Notes: a model not told the origin generated them from the sequence alone. A DNA stretch of 64,000 nt from Ariolimax columbianus (GCA_036924085.1 JAVGWX010000013.1:48971965-49035964); one strand, 5' to 3'. Shown: positions 30,735 to 41,543, counted from the stretch's first letter. Numbers and translations: made by a program.

Positions 30735-31010
30735 TTTTATGGGACAATTACCGCACCAGGACGAGTTTTATGGGATAATTACCGCACCAGGACAATTTCT
30801 ATGGGACAATTACGCACCAGGACAAGTTCTGTGGGACAATTACCGCACCAGGACAAGTTCTACGGGGCAATTACCGCACCAGAACAAGTTATATGGGACA
30901 ATTACCGCACCAGGACAAGTTCTATGGGACGATTACTGCATCAGGAAAAGTTCTATGGGACAATTAACCGCACCAGGATAAGTTCTATAAGACAATTACC
31001 ACACCAGAAC
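30735..31010. repeat. 32-bp minisatellite, about 8 units
   Basis: The unit is gacaattaccgcaccaggac plus aagttctatggg. It immediately follows the 30-bp array and shares its caccagaacaagtt motif, so the two may derive from one ancestral unit. Confidence 0.95.
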
Positions 31011-31329
31011 AAAAGGGCCGCATCTTGACAAATTAGATAGTCAAGGGCCCAAGCCGTACTATAACAAATTTGCGGCACAACGACAAGTTTAAGTCTCCAA
31101 GGACTTAAAAAAAGTTACTCTATAGCCTGCACTGTTCTGTTCTTACTTCTATTTTATTTGGTCTTACGCCTTACATCTTCTGTTGAGAATGTTCTAAGTT
31201 GTCTGAAAACATTTGCTTGTTTTATTATACTTACTTCCATCTTAGTCCAGCATAAGATTGATGGTATCTACTTGTTTATGGGTACACGTCCACAAGACTG
31301 ATATAAGATAGCATTAGCATGACGCTACA

Positions 31330-32060
31330 GACACGAATCTTGATCACATATGTCTGATCTGTGGCGTCGCACGGTTCTAAAACATGGACAATGAATGAAA
31401 GAGAAGAGAAATACTTGGAAACTCTTGAGATGTGCTGTTACTGAAAGAGGAATAAAGTGAGTTCGGACAGGATGTTCACGGAAGTAGGAGAGGAATCTTC
31501 TTTTTCTTCTTCATTCATTCTCAATCTCCCACTACCAAACCCTGAAAGGGCTTAAGTAGCAGAATGTAGTCCAGAGAACGAAATGCGTTGTGTCGTAGTT
31601 TTACAGCTTGGCTGCGATATTTGCACCTTTCGGTCCAACACATCCGACTTCAGCAAGCATTTTTTTAGTACCGGGTTAGCATTCCCTATTCGATCCCTTC
31701 TCCTTAGCCAGTCTGCCCTACTGCAGCCTGTTATCCAGGATCACCGCGTGGAGGTGTAGAAGGGTCTTGGCAGCTATGGTTCGCTGGCCCTGATGCTAGC
31801 AGTCAGCTATGGGTCGCTGACCACTGCAGCTTATGCGCTGCTCAGCATCTTGATCCCCTAGGAGAGGATTGAAAGATGCAACAAAAGAAATGAAAACAAT
31901 GAATGGTCTGGCTGGGCCACAACCTACGTCATGGGGGCCTATAATAGATTTGTGGCACAAACATGCAGACATGGCGGGTCAATACTTTTGGTGAGCTGAA
32001 GATGGTCTCAGATGACAGAGGCAGAAATGGAAAGACAGAATCCTGAGCTTGGAAAACAGT
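31330..32060 (+). mobile_element. RTE-like LINE relic interrupted by retroposon A
   Basis: Broken frames at 31360-31490 give TWTMNEREEKYLETLEMCCY and at 31860-32050 WSGWATTYVMGA...WSTNMQTW, resembling the GSETWT...LE...CYRK stretch of RTE-like C-termini. The insertion at 31495-31858 separates the halves. Confidence 0.5.
31495..31858 (-). mobile_element. Retroposon A, complete, 10-bp TSD
   Basis: Antisense copy with a short TTC tail (31495-31512). The target-site duplication taggagagga is at 31485-31494 and 31859-31868. Confidence 0.92.
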
Positions 32061-32277
32061 TCCAAGACTAAATGACTTGATGATGGGTCCACAGACTGCA
32101 TAGTTTTAAACATTAAACGAGGCTCAAGGGGAGTCAGGGGCATGAGAAGACGGAGCAGGAGAGTGTACAACCAGCGACCTACATCAGTTTCCGGACCCTG
32201 AGCCATTTTTCGAGAGAGAGACTGATCACACATGGGTTGTCCGGAGTGCAGCGACGTCGATTCATAGAAACAGAAAC

Positions 32278-32450
32278 AGATCTAAAAACTTTGCGCATCC
32301 AGTATATTTAGTAATGCATTAATTGACCCTGCCTACACTATTTCCTTTGGCAATGCATTCCAAACAAACACTACACTCCCTAATATACCAAACAGGGCTA
32401 CTTTTGTTGCTGAAAGATGTGTGCCTTATTAAACGGAGGCAATGATGCCT
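32278..32450 (-). mobile_element. CR1-like LINE C-terminal scrap
   Basis: Minus-strand blocks match 690-760 and 54660-54790: gatgcgcaaagttttta, attgccaaaggaaatagtg and the RLDAHSF-type codons. The stretch 32450-32735 has no feature. Confidence 0.5.
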
Positions 32451-32734
32451 AAATGTAAGCAACTCGCATTAACCTGAAGAAAGGCTTACGAAAACTGAGG
32501 GATCAAAGGAAAAATAGCAACGAAGAAGGGCCGACCCTCCTTTGGAGCTGACACCTTTTACGATGGTGTAAAAAATAGGAAACTATTAAATGAAAGCGCA
32601 ACTAATCCTAAAAGAATAGGAGTGGTTAGACCGGGAGAAGCAAATACAGAAAACCATTGTAGGGAAGACGGTACACCCTGGTGAGCTTTCGTAACATTTG
32701 GTCAATTTAAAAATATATACATATAAAGTAAAGC

Positions 32735-33350
32735 ACTACTGCCGTAGTGGTGTGAGGTGTTAGCGATCTCGCATTTCAAAGGCTGGGCTATATGAGGGCG
32801 GTAGCCGTCTCCAATGGAAATTAGGTGCTATAGAAAACTCCTAAATGTTACATATAAAGATCGTGTCACGAACGTAGAAATACGACAGGTAGTTGAAAAC
32901 GCTATTGGTACTTTTGAAGATCTGTTCACAACAATCAAAAGACGAAAGATGACCTGGTACGGGTATGTCGCGAGGTCCAACGGAATTACCAACTCGATAC
33001 TCTTTGGTTTCGGTTCCAGGACAGAGAGGGCGAGGACGTCCAAGGAAGAGATGGGTGGACAACATCACTGAGTGGTCAGGCCTTCGTCCCGGTGAGGCGG
33101 CAGACAGAGAAAGATGGCGTGGGATTTTGGGAGTCTTCAAGTGTGCCCCAACGACCTGATGGGTTACGGGATGAACTGAACTGAGCTGAAGCCGTCTCCT
33201 CTCCCTCGCCGCTTTTACTTCCCGGACTGAACCGGTACCCATTTAAGGTTGGGTTGACCCGCAAGCCGTTGCGGTCTGAAAAATATTTCCCCCTTACCTG
33301 GGGAATGAACCCAGGACCACTCAGATGCGAAGCCAGCTCGCTAACCACTG
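32735..33350 (-). mobile_element. SINE-3-like relic split by RTE-3
   Basis: The right part (33191-33350, minus) shows a B-box-like tgggttcattccccaggt and gcgcagtggttagcgagctg (A-box-like, near 33345), followed by tgcgggtcaacccaac and gggtaccggttcagtcc. The left part 32735-32812 continues the body. Identity is tentative. Confidence 0.5.
32813..33190 (+). mobile_element. RTE-3 LINE, 5'-truncated, 9-bp TSD
   Basis: Encodes EIRCYRKLLNVTYKDRVTNV, FTTIKRRKMTWYGYVARSNG and, after a shift, GQRGRGRPRKRWVDNITEWS. It ends in ggatgaactgaactgagctgaa-type tail repeats. The target-site duplication gccgtctcc is at 32804-32812 and 33191-33199. It is inserted in the SINE-like sequence 32735-33350. Confidence 0.88.
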
Positions 33351-33371
33351 CGCAATATATATATATATATA

Positions 33372-33880
33372 CAGTGCTTGACAAATGTGCTCGTCTGCTC
33401 ATGTGTGACCAGCACATATTTTTGCTTTGGTAAAAAGAAAAATATGTTTGATCGTTGATTAGGTGTTTAATCGTTTCTACATAACGAGTCTCGTACGATT
33501 ATTAAATGATATCACAGTTGAAATAGATTGTACATAAGCTAGTTTATGATGGGGAATCTAAATGCACCTCCACTGTCACAATGTAAACTTAATGAAGCCA
33601 TCGATAAATAGTGCTTCAGATCTAAAACTACCAAGCATGTTCAAAGAAACAAACGCCATGCCTCTTACAGCAAGGCATTTTCTCTTAGAAAGAAATAGGC
33701 TGAAACTGTGTAAGTAATGCAATATATTTTGGTTTGGTACGCATTGTTACGTAGAAATAAAAGTAAATGAGTGCTTAATTTAAGTTTGTTAACATAGATT
33801 CCATGATTGTAGTCCGACCATGCTGACTGCTGACATTTTTGACTGACTGGTGAGCCACCCTAAAATTTGACAAGTCCTTT
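33372..33880. mobile_element. Candidate hAT-like MITE
   Basis: The left end cagtgcttgacaaatgtgc is hAT-like. The right end aaaatttgacaagtccttt resembles its reverse complement (about 11 of 15 positions), and both sides also share gctcac/accag blocks. About 510 bp, no ORF. The flanking tatata could be part of a duplication but is low complexity. Confidence 0.35.
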
Positions 33881-33887
33881 ATATACG

Positions 33888-34130
33888 AGGCGTGTTCAAA
33901 TGAAACCGGGACAAACAGCAGCAAGTGAACATACGTACGATGCGCATGATGACGTCACATCTTGTGTAAAAAGCACATTCCAACCGTTAAGTTTGCAAAA
34001 TGTCATTATCCTCCGACTCATAGTTTCCTCAGATAATCGTTGAAAATATGGCGGGTATGATAGGGAATCCGTCCAGAGTTGATCTGCAAGCGGTGATTTG
34101 GTTTCTAATAGCTGAAAGATGTGGACCAGT
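33888..34130 (+). mobile_element. Mariner-like transposon 5' end
   Basis: acgaggcgtgttcaaatgaa terminal repeat, then an untranslated leader matching the minus-strand copy at 29230-29395. The transposase start (34048) gives NPSRVDLQAVIWFLIAERC, the N-terminal HTH, cut off at 34127 where the 33-bp array begins. Confidence 0.75.
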
Positions 34131-34345
34131 TACAGCTATGAGTCCCTGACCCCGATTCAAGCAGCCAGCTAGGAGTCACTGACTCTGATTCAAGCAGCCA
34201 GCTATGAGTCACTGACTCTGATTCAAGCAGCCAGCTATGAGTCACTGACTGATTCAAGCAGCCAGCTATGAGTCCCTGGCCCTAATGCAAGCAGCCAGCT
34301 ATGAGTCCCTGACCCTAAGGCAAGCAACCCACTATGAGTCGCTCG
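34130..34345. repeat. 33-bp array, about 6 units, retroposon A derived
   Basis: The unit contains gcagccagctatgagtccct. Aligned without gaps, it matches the retroposon A antisense segment gctagcagtcagctatgggt (33 of 33 positions comparable, several substitutions). After the array the sequence continues as the retroposon A 5' end (gctcattcagtacttcat). Confidence 0.7.
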
Positions 34346-34719
34346 CTGCTGTCAGCTCATTCAGTACTTCATCTCTGGCCCATGTTCATCATACTAAAGA
34401 TAAGAATGAGAGTGTGACTGAGGCTCGATAAAAACGACTGATGAACATCTGTTGCAAAATTTCCCAACATACGAGCTACAGGAAAAACACACTTAGTCAT
34501 CCCCACTTAAATGTTAGTTGTCAATCGCAAGCAATGATGGCGACATCAGTAGACTCTTGTTTCTTTGTCTTGATCATGTAACCTGCGCTGTATTTTGATT
34601 GTTTTTCTTTCAACTTTTTGCGAATTCTCCGTTTTGCCTTTCAGCGTCAGGTTATGAAGATGAACCCAAATGCGTGCCTCATTCACAGTCGCCTCAGAAA
34701 GTTATATAAGCCATCTTTT

Positions 34720-35535
34720 TTATTGTTGTTGGCCTTTGTCCTTGAATCCGTTGCGTCTAAATATCATTGCTTGTTGTTGGGTGCTGTGTGGTGGTAACCT
34801 TGTTGCGTGGCCAAACCATTTTAGTTGATTTCTTTTGATGTTGTCTAATACTGATGTTGTTCCCACTAGTCTTCTGATGTCATCGTTTCTGATCCTGTCT
34901 CTCCTTGTTGCACCCAAGATTGTTCGCAGACATTTTATTTCTGCTGTTACGATTTGTCGTTTTTCATTTGATGTTAGTATACAGTTTTGATATTGATAGC
35001 TTAGTGTCGGGACGAAAATCGATTTGTTTAAAGCTCTTTTGGTATGTATTGCCACGTTATTTTGCAATTAAGCATTAGTATTAATTGCCAAATGATCTGA
35101 TTTGCTTTATTGTATTTTTGTTGGATTTCCGCTGTGATTCGTCCTGATATTGTGCTCTCTATGTATGTGAAACCTTTCACCTGTTTGATTTGCTGCATTG
35201 CATGGAAAATATTGGCTTGTCCTGCTTGTCTAGATATTTTCATGACATCAGTTTTTTTCTACGTTGATTTCCATGATGTATTCTTTACATGTTATATTGT
35301 AGTTTGTCAATAAATTGTTGCAATTGTATTTCTGAGGTTGCTATGACAGCTTGGTCGTCAGCGAAAATAAGTTCGTTAAAGAGTTCACTAATGTTGTTTC
35401 CTTCATTTGTGTAGGCTCCTTTATAAATATGGTCTACGTGATGAACAACGCAGTGGATAGCACACACCCTTGTTGTACTCCAGATTTTTCAGAGAGTCCG
35501 GCTGTTGTTTTAACAGAACACTGGCTATCAATGTA
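34720..35535 (-). mobile_element. RTE-4 LINE fragment
   Basis: Minus strand from 35535: GVQQGCVL (RT motif B remnant), LIFADDQAVIATSEIQLQQF (motif C, 35360-35420), QVKGFTYIESTIS, SIFVPTLSYQYQ, IKCLRTILGATRRDRIRNDD and NQLKWFGHATRLPP. Frames shift between blocks. Clear RTE-like order, dead copy. Confidence 0.78.
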
Positions 35536-35539
35536 AAGC

Positions 35540-35895
35540 TTTTTGTTGTTGTTGTTGTTGAATGCCCATAATGAGTAGGTTTACTCTTTTGTGCGCTCTA
35601 AAAAGAACGTAAAGTGGCGGGTTGTCGTAGCTTTCCTCACATCCCGAGCGTGCTGGTGAAGGTGGACCGGGGTGCTCCAGACGGTTGTACTATGCTTGGC
35701 TTCATCTGCGTGTCGCTCACTACAACAGTGATCACGTCGAACCTCACCTTGTTAGCCAGACTGTTGTCATCGACAGCAGCCCGTTTCCAGGACGACCAAC
35801 GAGGAGGTCAGGTGATGGTTTTGGCCAGTATATTTCTCCTGACCCTGGCTAGCATTCTCTGATCAGTGTGTTTTGCCTGACCAGACGTTAGCCCC
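35540..35895 (-). mobile_element. Family B copy, 1-2 repeat units
   Basis: The antisense (AAC)n tail appears as ttgttgttgttgttg (35543-35558). It is followed by gtggcgggttgtcgtagc, catcccgagcgtgctggtg, cttggcttcatctgcgtgtc and the internal unit at 35825-35890. Confidence 0.85.
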
Positions 35896-36039
35896 AAGGC
35901 TTTTTTTTATAGGTTCATTAGTTGATCGTTTACTCCACGGTAAGCCAATATTTTCCATAGACTGTGTCAATCTACCCGGTCGACCCCTTGTTCTTGATCC
36001 ACAAGCGCAACATATAGTTCCTGATTGTATTCAATTGTT

Positions 36040-36233
36040 TTCTCCACCAATTGTCTGAGAGATTCAGATTGTAGTGAGGAATAAAATGCGCTGATAATCA
36101 ACCTCACTCTCTCGATCCGTGCTACCTTGGACCAGTGGTAAGACAATCAGTCGAGATGACACCAGGTTGATCAGGATGCAGGCCCTTGTGCGATGGCAGC
36201 GAGAAAAATAACAGCCGTGACTGCAAAATTTGT
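36040..36233 (+). repeat. Family F partial copy
   Basis: Shares gtgaggaataaaatgcgc, caacctcactctctcgatcc, gaccagtggtaagac and gagatgac blocks with 42170-42275 and 47870-47985. No expanded unit is present. Confidence 0.5.
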
Positions 36234-36246
36234 CACGGCGTGATTT

Positions 36247-36263
36247 CTTCTTCTTCATCTTCA

Positions 36264-36294
<31 letters not shown>

Positions 36295-36630
36295 CGTTCG
36301 TTCTCAATCTCCCACTACCAAATCCTGAAAGGGCTTAAGTAGCAGAATGTAGTCCAGAGAACGGAATGCGTTGTGTCGTAGTTTACTGCGATATTTGCAC
36401 CTTTCGGTCCAACACATCCGACTTCAGCAAGCATTTTTTGAGTACCGGGTTAGCATTCCCTCTTCGATCCCTTCTCCTTAGCCAGTCTGCCCTGCTGCAG
36501 CCTGTTATCCAGGATCACCGTGTGGAGGTGTAGAAGGGTCTTGACAGCTATGGTTCGCTGGCCCTGACGCTAGCAGTCAGCTATGGGTCGCTAACCACTG
36601 CAGCTCATGTGCTGCTCGGCATCTTGATCC
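36247..36630 (-). mobile_element. Retroposon A, complete, GAA-tailed, 13-bp TSD
   Basis: Antisense TTC tail 36247-36296, then a body close to consensus. The flanks cacggcgtgattt (36234-36246) and cacggtgtgattt (36631-36643) are a target-site duplication with one mismatch. Confidence 0.93.
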
Positions 36631-36823
36631 CACGGTGTGATTTGAACAGACCCCTACGCCACGCTGCCAATTCATCGCCACTAACTTCCATGTTCAACAT
36701 GTTTCATGATTACCACTGCTATATTTAGGTATGTTCAAGTTGAGAACGGATTAGCTCTAATGAACTATCTGATGATTCAAGACTAAATTAAATGCATATA
36801 GTTATTTTTAGATCAAGGGAAGT

Positions 36824-37175
36824 GGGATCAAGATGCTGAGTAGCGCATGAGCTGCAGTGGTCAGCGACCCATAGCTGGTTGCTAGCGTCAGCGTCAGCGA
36901 ATCAGAGCTGCCAAGATCCTTCTACGCGGTGATCCTGGTTAACAGGCTGCAGCAAGGCAGACTGACTAAGGAGAAGGATCGAAGAGGGAATGCTAATATG
37001 GTACTAAAAAAATGCTTGCTGAAGTCGGATGCGTTGGACCGAAAGGTGCAAATATCGCAGTCAAGCTGTAAACTACGACACAACGCATTCCGTTCTCTGG
37101 ACTACATTCTGCTACTTAAGCCCTTTCAGGGTTTGGTAGTGGGAGAATGAGAATGAACAAAGCCAAGCCAAGCCA
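36824..37175 (+). mobile_element. Retroposon A, complete, AAGCC-tailed, 14-bp TSD
   Basis: Sense copy starting exactly at gggatcaagatgctgagtag and ending gccaagccaagcca. A perfect duplication agatcaagggaagt flanks it (36810-36823, 37176-37189), which fixes both element ends. Confidence 0.96.
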
Positions 37176-37196
37176 AGATCAAGGGAAGTAAAAGAA

Positions 37197-37258
37197 ATTG
37201 GTTGTATACAGACTCTGAAAAGTCTTCTAAACCAATATATTGACGTTAAGTTAAGTTT
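37197..37258. repeat. Palindromic family E, copy 3
   Basis: attggttgtatacagactct / agtcttctaaaccaat followed by gttaagttaagtt pentamers. Confidence 0.65.
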
Positions 37259-37507
37259 AGGTTACAATTTCTGGGAGGTTTGGTCGAACTATGAAGATGA
37301 AATAACTGAATTTAAAGCGCCTTGCACAATCTAAAGATGGTTTTAGACTAATTTCCCTTATACGCCAAAAACGTTTTTAATTTTACAGACTCGATGTTCA
37401 TCCTGCAAGCTCTAGACCAGTGCTCTTCAACCGTACGGTGGCGCCCACTACCGGACGATTTTAGCTATCATGTGAACGCTGACAGAATAATTGCATTCTG
37501 TATTTAA

Positions 37508-37550
37508 CATATATTATTATTATTATTATTATTATTACTATTATTATTAG
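37508..37550. repeat. (ATT)n microsatellite
   Basis: About 13 ATT trinucleotides upstream of a SINE-2 copy. Confidence 0.95.
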
Positions 37551-37712
37551 GAGACAGCGTGGGGCGTGGTTAAGTGGCACGGCTCACAACCCAAAGGTGC
37601 TGGGTTCGATCCCCATCACAGCACCGGCCGTTACCCCGGGGAAGCAAACCCATAGAAAATGAAGGAGGAAGCAGACTCTTTCAATAAAATTCATGCTAAA
37701 GTCGGAAACCAT
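37551..37712 (+). mobile_element. SINE-2, copy 2 (3'-truncated)
   Basis: A box gcgtggttaagtggcac, B box gctgggttcgatcccc, then ggggaagcaaacccat and ggaggaagcagac. It stops at gctaaagtcgg where RTE-2 begins. Confidence 0.88.
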
Positions 37713-37714
37713 GG

Positions 37715-38440
37715 TAGACTACTAGCAAACCAACAAACGTGACAGTTTTAGAAAAACCTCTGTTTTTCCCGTGACAGCTTACGGCTGTGAAACATGGACA
37801 CTTGCCGAAACCTCAAGGAAGAGAATCGAGTCCTTCGAGTCGAAATGTTATAGAAAGGTTCTCAGAGTACCATGGACCGAAAAAGAAACATGCAGCCATT
37901 CGACAAGAGTCGGGCATAGAGGAGAACCGGTTCATATATTCCACCATGAACAAAATATGGAAATACTTTGGCCACATAAAAAGATAGAGCGGTCTTGAGT
38001 AAACGGTGATAGAAGATATGGTGCGGGGCAAGAGAAGACAAAGAAGGCGATGGCACCAAGTAGGCGATGGCACCAAGTAGGTGATGGCACCAAGATAGCG
38101 ATGGCACCAAGTAGGCGATGGCACCAAGATGGCAATGGCACCAAGATGGTGATGGCACCAAGATGGCGATGACACCAAGATGGCGATGACACCAAGAAGG
38201 CAATAGTAACAAGATGACAATGTCACCAAGATGGTGATGGCACCAAGATGTCAATGGCACAAAGATGTCGATGGCACCAAGATGGCGATGACACACGATG
38301 GCGATGGCACCAATATGTCAAGGAATGCTTGGGCATAAATCATGAGCAGGCTGGAGATTTAGCAAGAGATGGAGTTTCTTTCAGACGGGCTGTGATGAGA
38401 GCAACGTTCTGTAGAGGGCATTTCTACATGATGATGATTT
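37715..38440 (+). mobile_element. RTE-2 LINE 3' fragment with 17-bp array
   Basis: Encodes VTAYGCETWTLAETSRKRIE and SFESKCYRKVLRVPWTEKET, then, after a shift, RQESGIEENRFIYSTMNKIW...YFGHIKR. At the GRPRRRW site the sequence becomes a 17-bp array, after which the terminal codons (ggagatttagcaagagatgg, gttctgtagagggcatt) resume. The tail is tgatgatg. Confidence 0.85.
38046..38322. repeat. 17-bp minisatellite, about 16 units, inside RTE-2
   Basis: The unit gcgatggcaccaagatg corresponds to the cgatggcaccaagat codons (RRWHQD) of RTE-2 at 27495-27510. These are the same codons contained in the 44/45-bp unit at 20-22 kb. Confidence 0.95.
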
Positions 38441-38454
38441 TTTTTTGTTCGTCT

Positions 38455-38680
38455 TTGTTTTTGTTTTGCGTTCACCTTATTTATCTATTCCCCGAGGTGG
38501 TGTCCGTTGCACTGTGGTTTTTTATGTTGCGCCTGTCGGCCCAGTGCATCCGACTTCAGCATGCATTTTATGTAAAGATCTGCTTCCTCCTGCATTCTCT
38601 AAGGGTTTGCTTCCCCGGGGTAACGACCGGTGCTGTGATGGGGATCGAACCCCAGCACCTTCGGTTGTTAGCTGTGATGA
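38455..38680 (-). mobile_element. SINE-2, copy 3
   Basis: The antisense B box ggggatcgaaccccagcac lies near 38640 and the A box region is degraded (ttgttagctg). The body includes ttgcttccccggggtaacg and cagtgcatccgacttcag. Confidence 0.88.
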
Positions 38681-39019
38681 TGATGATGTTGATGAAGATG
38701 ATGATGTATTTAAAAAAAACCACCTTAAATACATAGACTCAGTGAGCGATCGTGAAATTGTCTTTAATGTAGATTTTAGTGGAATATAGACTATCACGGT
38801 GGTTATAAAAATGGGCGCCAGGTTTAAAAAGGTTGTGGAGACATGCTTTAGAAAAGGTTGGACGTTACAATCTAAATAGCCATAAAAACTATTATTTATT
38901 ATCATTGTCTATATCGTCAAATAGGTATGAAGTGGATTTCTGGACATTTAAACACATCAGGCGATGATAAGACAGATAGACTTTTAAAGAAGGGATCATG
39001 TCTAGAACAGAAACAACTC

Positions 39020-40110
39020 TACAAACAGCCAAAGAACTTATAAAATACGCAACAACTTTGCAAACAGAGTCAGAGCTCATAAGAACATCAACAACTCTAC
39101 AAAAAGATCATAAGAACAACAACAACTCTACAAACAGACAGCTCATAAGGATAATAACTCTACAAACAGCTCATAAGAACAGCAACAACTCTACAAACAG
39201 CTTATAAGCACAGCAACAATAACTCTTCAAACAGCTCATAAGATCAGCAACAACTCTACAAACTGCTTATAAGAACAGCAACAACTCTACAAACAGCTCA
39301 TAAGAACAACAACAACAACTCTACAAACAGCTTATAAGAAAAGCAACAACTCTACAAACAGCTCATAAGTACAACAACAACCCTACAAACAGCTCATAAG
39401 TACAACAACAACTCTACAAACAACATATAAGAACAGCAACAACTCTACAAGCAGCTCATAAGTACAACAACAACTCTACAAACAGCATATAAGAACAGCA
39501 ACAACTCTACAAACTGCTTATAAGAACAGCAACAACTCTACAAACAGCTCATAACAACAACAACAACAACTCTACAAATAGCTCATAAGTACAACAACAA
39601 CTCTACAAACAGCATATAAGAACAGCAACAACTCTACAAACAGCTTCTAAGAACAGCAACAACAACTCTACAAACAGCTCATAAGAACAGCAACAACAAC
39701 TCTACAAACAGCTCATAAGAACAGCAACAACAACTCTACAAACAGCTCATAAGAACAGCAACAACAACTCTACAAACAGCTCATAAGAACAACAACAACT
39801 CTACAAACAGCTCATAAGAACAGCAACAACTCTACAAGCAGCTCATAAGAACAGCAACAACAACTCTACAAACAGCTCATAAGAACAGCAACAACAACTC
39901 TACAAACAGCTCATAAGAACAGCAACAACAACTCTACAAACAGCTCATAAGAACAACAACAACTCTACAAACAGCTCATAAGAACAGCAACAACCCTACA
40001 AACAGCTCATAAGAACAGCAACAACAACCCTACAAACAGCTCATAAGAACAGCAACAACAACCCTACAAACAGCTTATAAGAACAGCAACAACTCTACAA
40101 GCAGCTTATA
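39020..40110. repeat. About 31-bp minisatellite, roughly 35 units
   Basis: Units of aactctacaaacagctcata plus agaacagcaaca, varying by gain or loss of a CAA trinucleotide (28-34 bp). It spans 1.1 kb. The source element was not identified. Confidence 0.96.
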
Positions 40111-40149
40111 TGAACACCAAAAAAGGTATCTTTTCTAAACAAATGTGCA

Positions 40150-40432
40150 ATTAGAAACACTGGAGAGAGGTCTGTAAACGCCGTTACAAATAACAGCATC
40201 AATCAACTCACAAGGAAGGATCAGAGCACCATTTTATGGCCGAGAATCCAACACATTCCACTTAACAAGCACATGAACATAATCCAACCACAACACACTC
40301 TAGAGTGTCATCTGTGTACACACCCATACTAGACCGCTGACCATAATCTCTTTGGACGTTCTGCCTTCAGGGATGTGAGGAAAGTGTTTCCTTCTCCCAT
40401 TCCAGATAAATGGAAAACTTCGTATGACCCTC
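40150..40432 (+). mobile_element. LINE D C-terminal relic
   Basis: Reads INQLTRKDQSTILWPRIQHI, PLNKHMNIIQPQHTLEC and HLCTHPY...DHNLFGRSAF...PFPDKWKTSYDPL, the end of an RNase H LINE protein. It aligns with 60640-60990. Stops are present. Confidence 0.65.
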
Positions 40433-40632
40433 TTTTTCTTCTTTGCGTTCAGGATCTTTTGGTCATGCTATATCTGCAGGCCAGTCGCCACGATGAAGTC
40501 TATAGTCTTCACCAGGTCGGAGCGGCTGTCCCACAGCTTTTGTCTCAGCTACGCACCCTCTCGCCAAGTCTGGCATCTCATTTCCCTATAGATTAGGCAT
40601 TCCTGTAGAGAATGCTCAGGGTTCTGGACCCT
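40433..40632 (-). mobile_element. LINE N2 3' end, 5'-truncated
   Basis: Matches 6081-6270 (gatcttttggtcatgctata, gtcgccacgatgaagtct, ggagcggctgtcccacagct, aatgctcagggttctgg) and starts with the antisense GAA tail tttttcttcttt. The flanking gaccct on both sides may be a short duplication. The downstream interval 40632-41330 has no gene. Confidence 0.8.
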
Positions 40633-41334
40633 AAAAAGCAACCAAAAAACACGCGTGCAGGAACAATAACATTGGGCTGAAGGTGGAAGGCCCGATGCTG
40701 CTGGATCCGTAACAACCATGGAGATAAGAATGAAGAGGAAGATGGTTTTCTCCTACAGTGTCAGTCCTTTAATTTATGCATCCAATCAGGCGCAACCCCT
40801 TCACCTTTTTCCGTGTGCATATCTGCGTTGTATTACATTTCTTGACCTGAATTACGGTGTCAATATCACGTGCGTTATCATACCGGAAATCCCAACGGTT
40901 GCGACAGCTCCAGTATCAACAACACAGAAGGGCTTGCGTTAGCAACGACCTTGTCCTTGTAGTTTTATGGAGTGTCCTGTGAAAGAAACGCCAGGACAAC
41001 GAGCCACCGCAAGAGGGAGATCATTTCGTAAATCCAGATGACGGAAGCAGGTTTACGGTAGAAGCCAGCGTGTGTGGCAGACGCGAGAAAATTTATTACA
41101 ATGCCATAAAGCCGAAATATCGGCTTGGAGAATTATCTTACATAGACATGCATCTTTCTTCATATGTAGTTTTCCTTTGGATATCGCTGTGATCGAGAGA
41201 TTGTAATCTCTCAAAGGGATGAGCGGAAACTGGGCGATCGAATCGCGCAGGTTTCAAGCGACCCCTGGTTTCATAAGAGGTAGGACCAGAATGCCTGCAT
41301 CTTGAGTTACCTCCAGTATTCTTGACATGTATTG

Positions 41335-41420
41335 CCACTGGTCCAAGGTAGCTCGAGACAAGAGAGTTGGGCTGATGACAAGCGCAGTTTCTTCCTCACT
41401 GTAATCCAAATACAACGCAG
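41335..41420 (-). repeat. Family F partial copy (antisense)
   Basis: ccactggtccaaggtagctc, gacaagcgcagtttcttcct and cactgtaatccaaat match the reverse complement of 42160-42240. Confidence 0.6.
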
Positions 41421-41543
41421 GTTACACCATTAAGACAAAACCATCTGAAGATGCCGCATCATCACTTACGTGGGATAACTAACTAGTTTCCCTCAATGTA
41501 AACATATGCCTGTGCTTCCTACATCTACAATTACATTGCAGCG

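Noticed and set aside
37420..37500. hAT-like terminal sequence (cagtgctcttcaaccgtacgg)
   Set aside because: Only one end is visible and no partner repeat or duplication was found, so it was not annotated.
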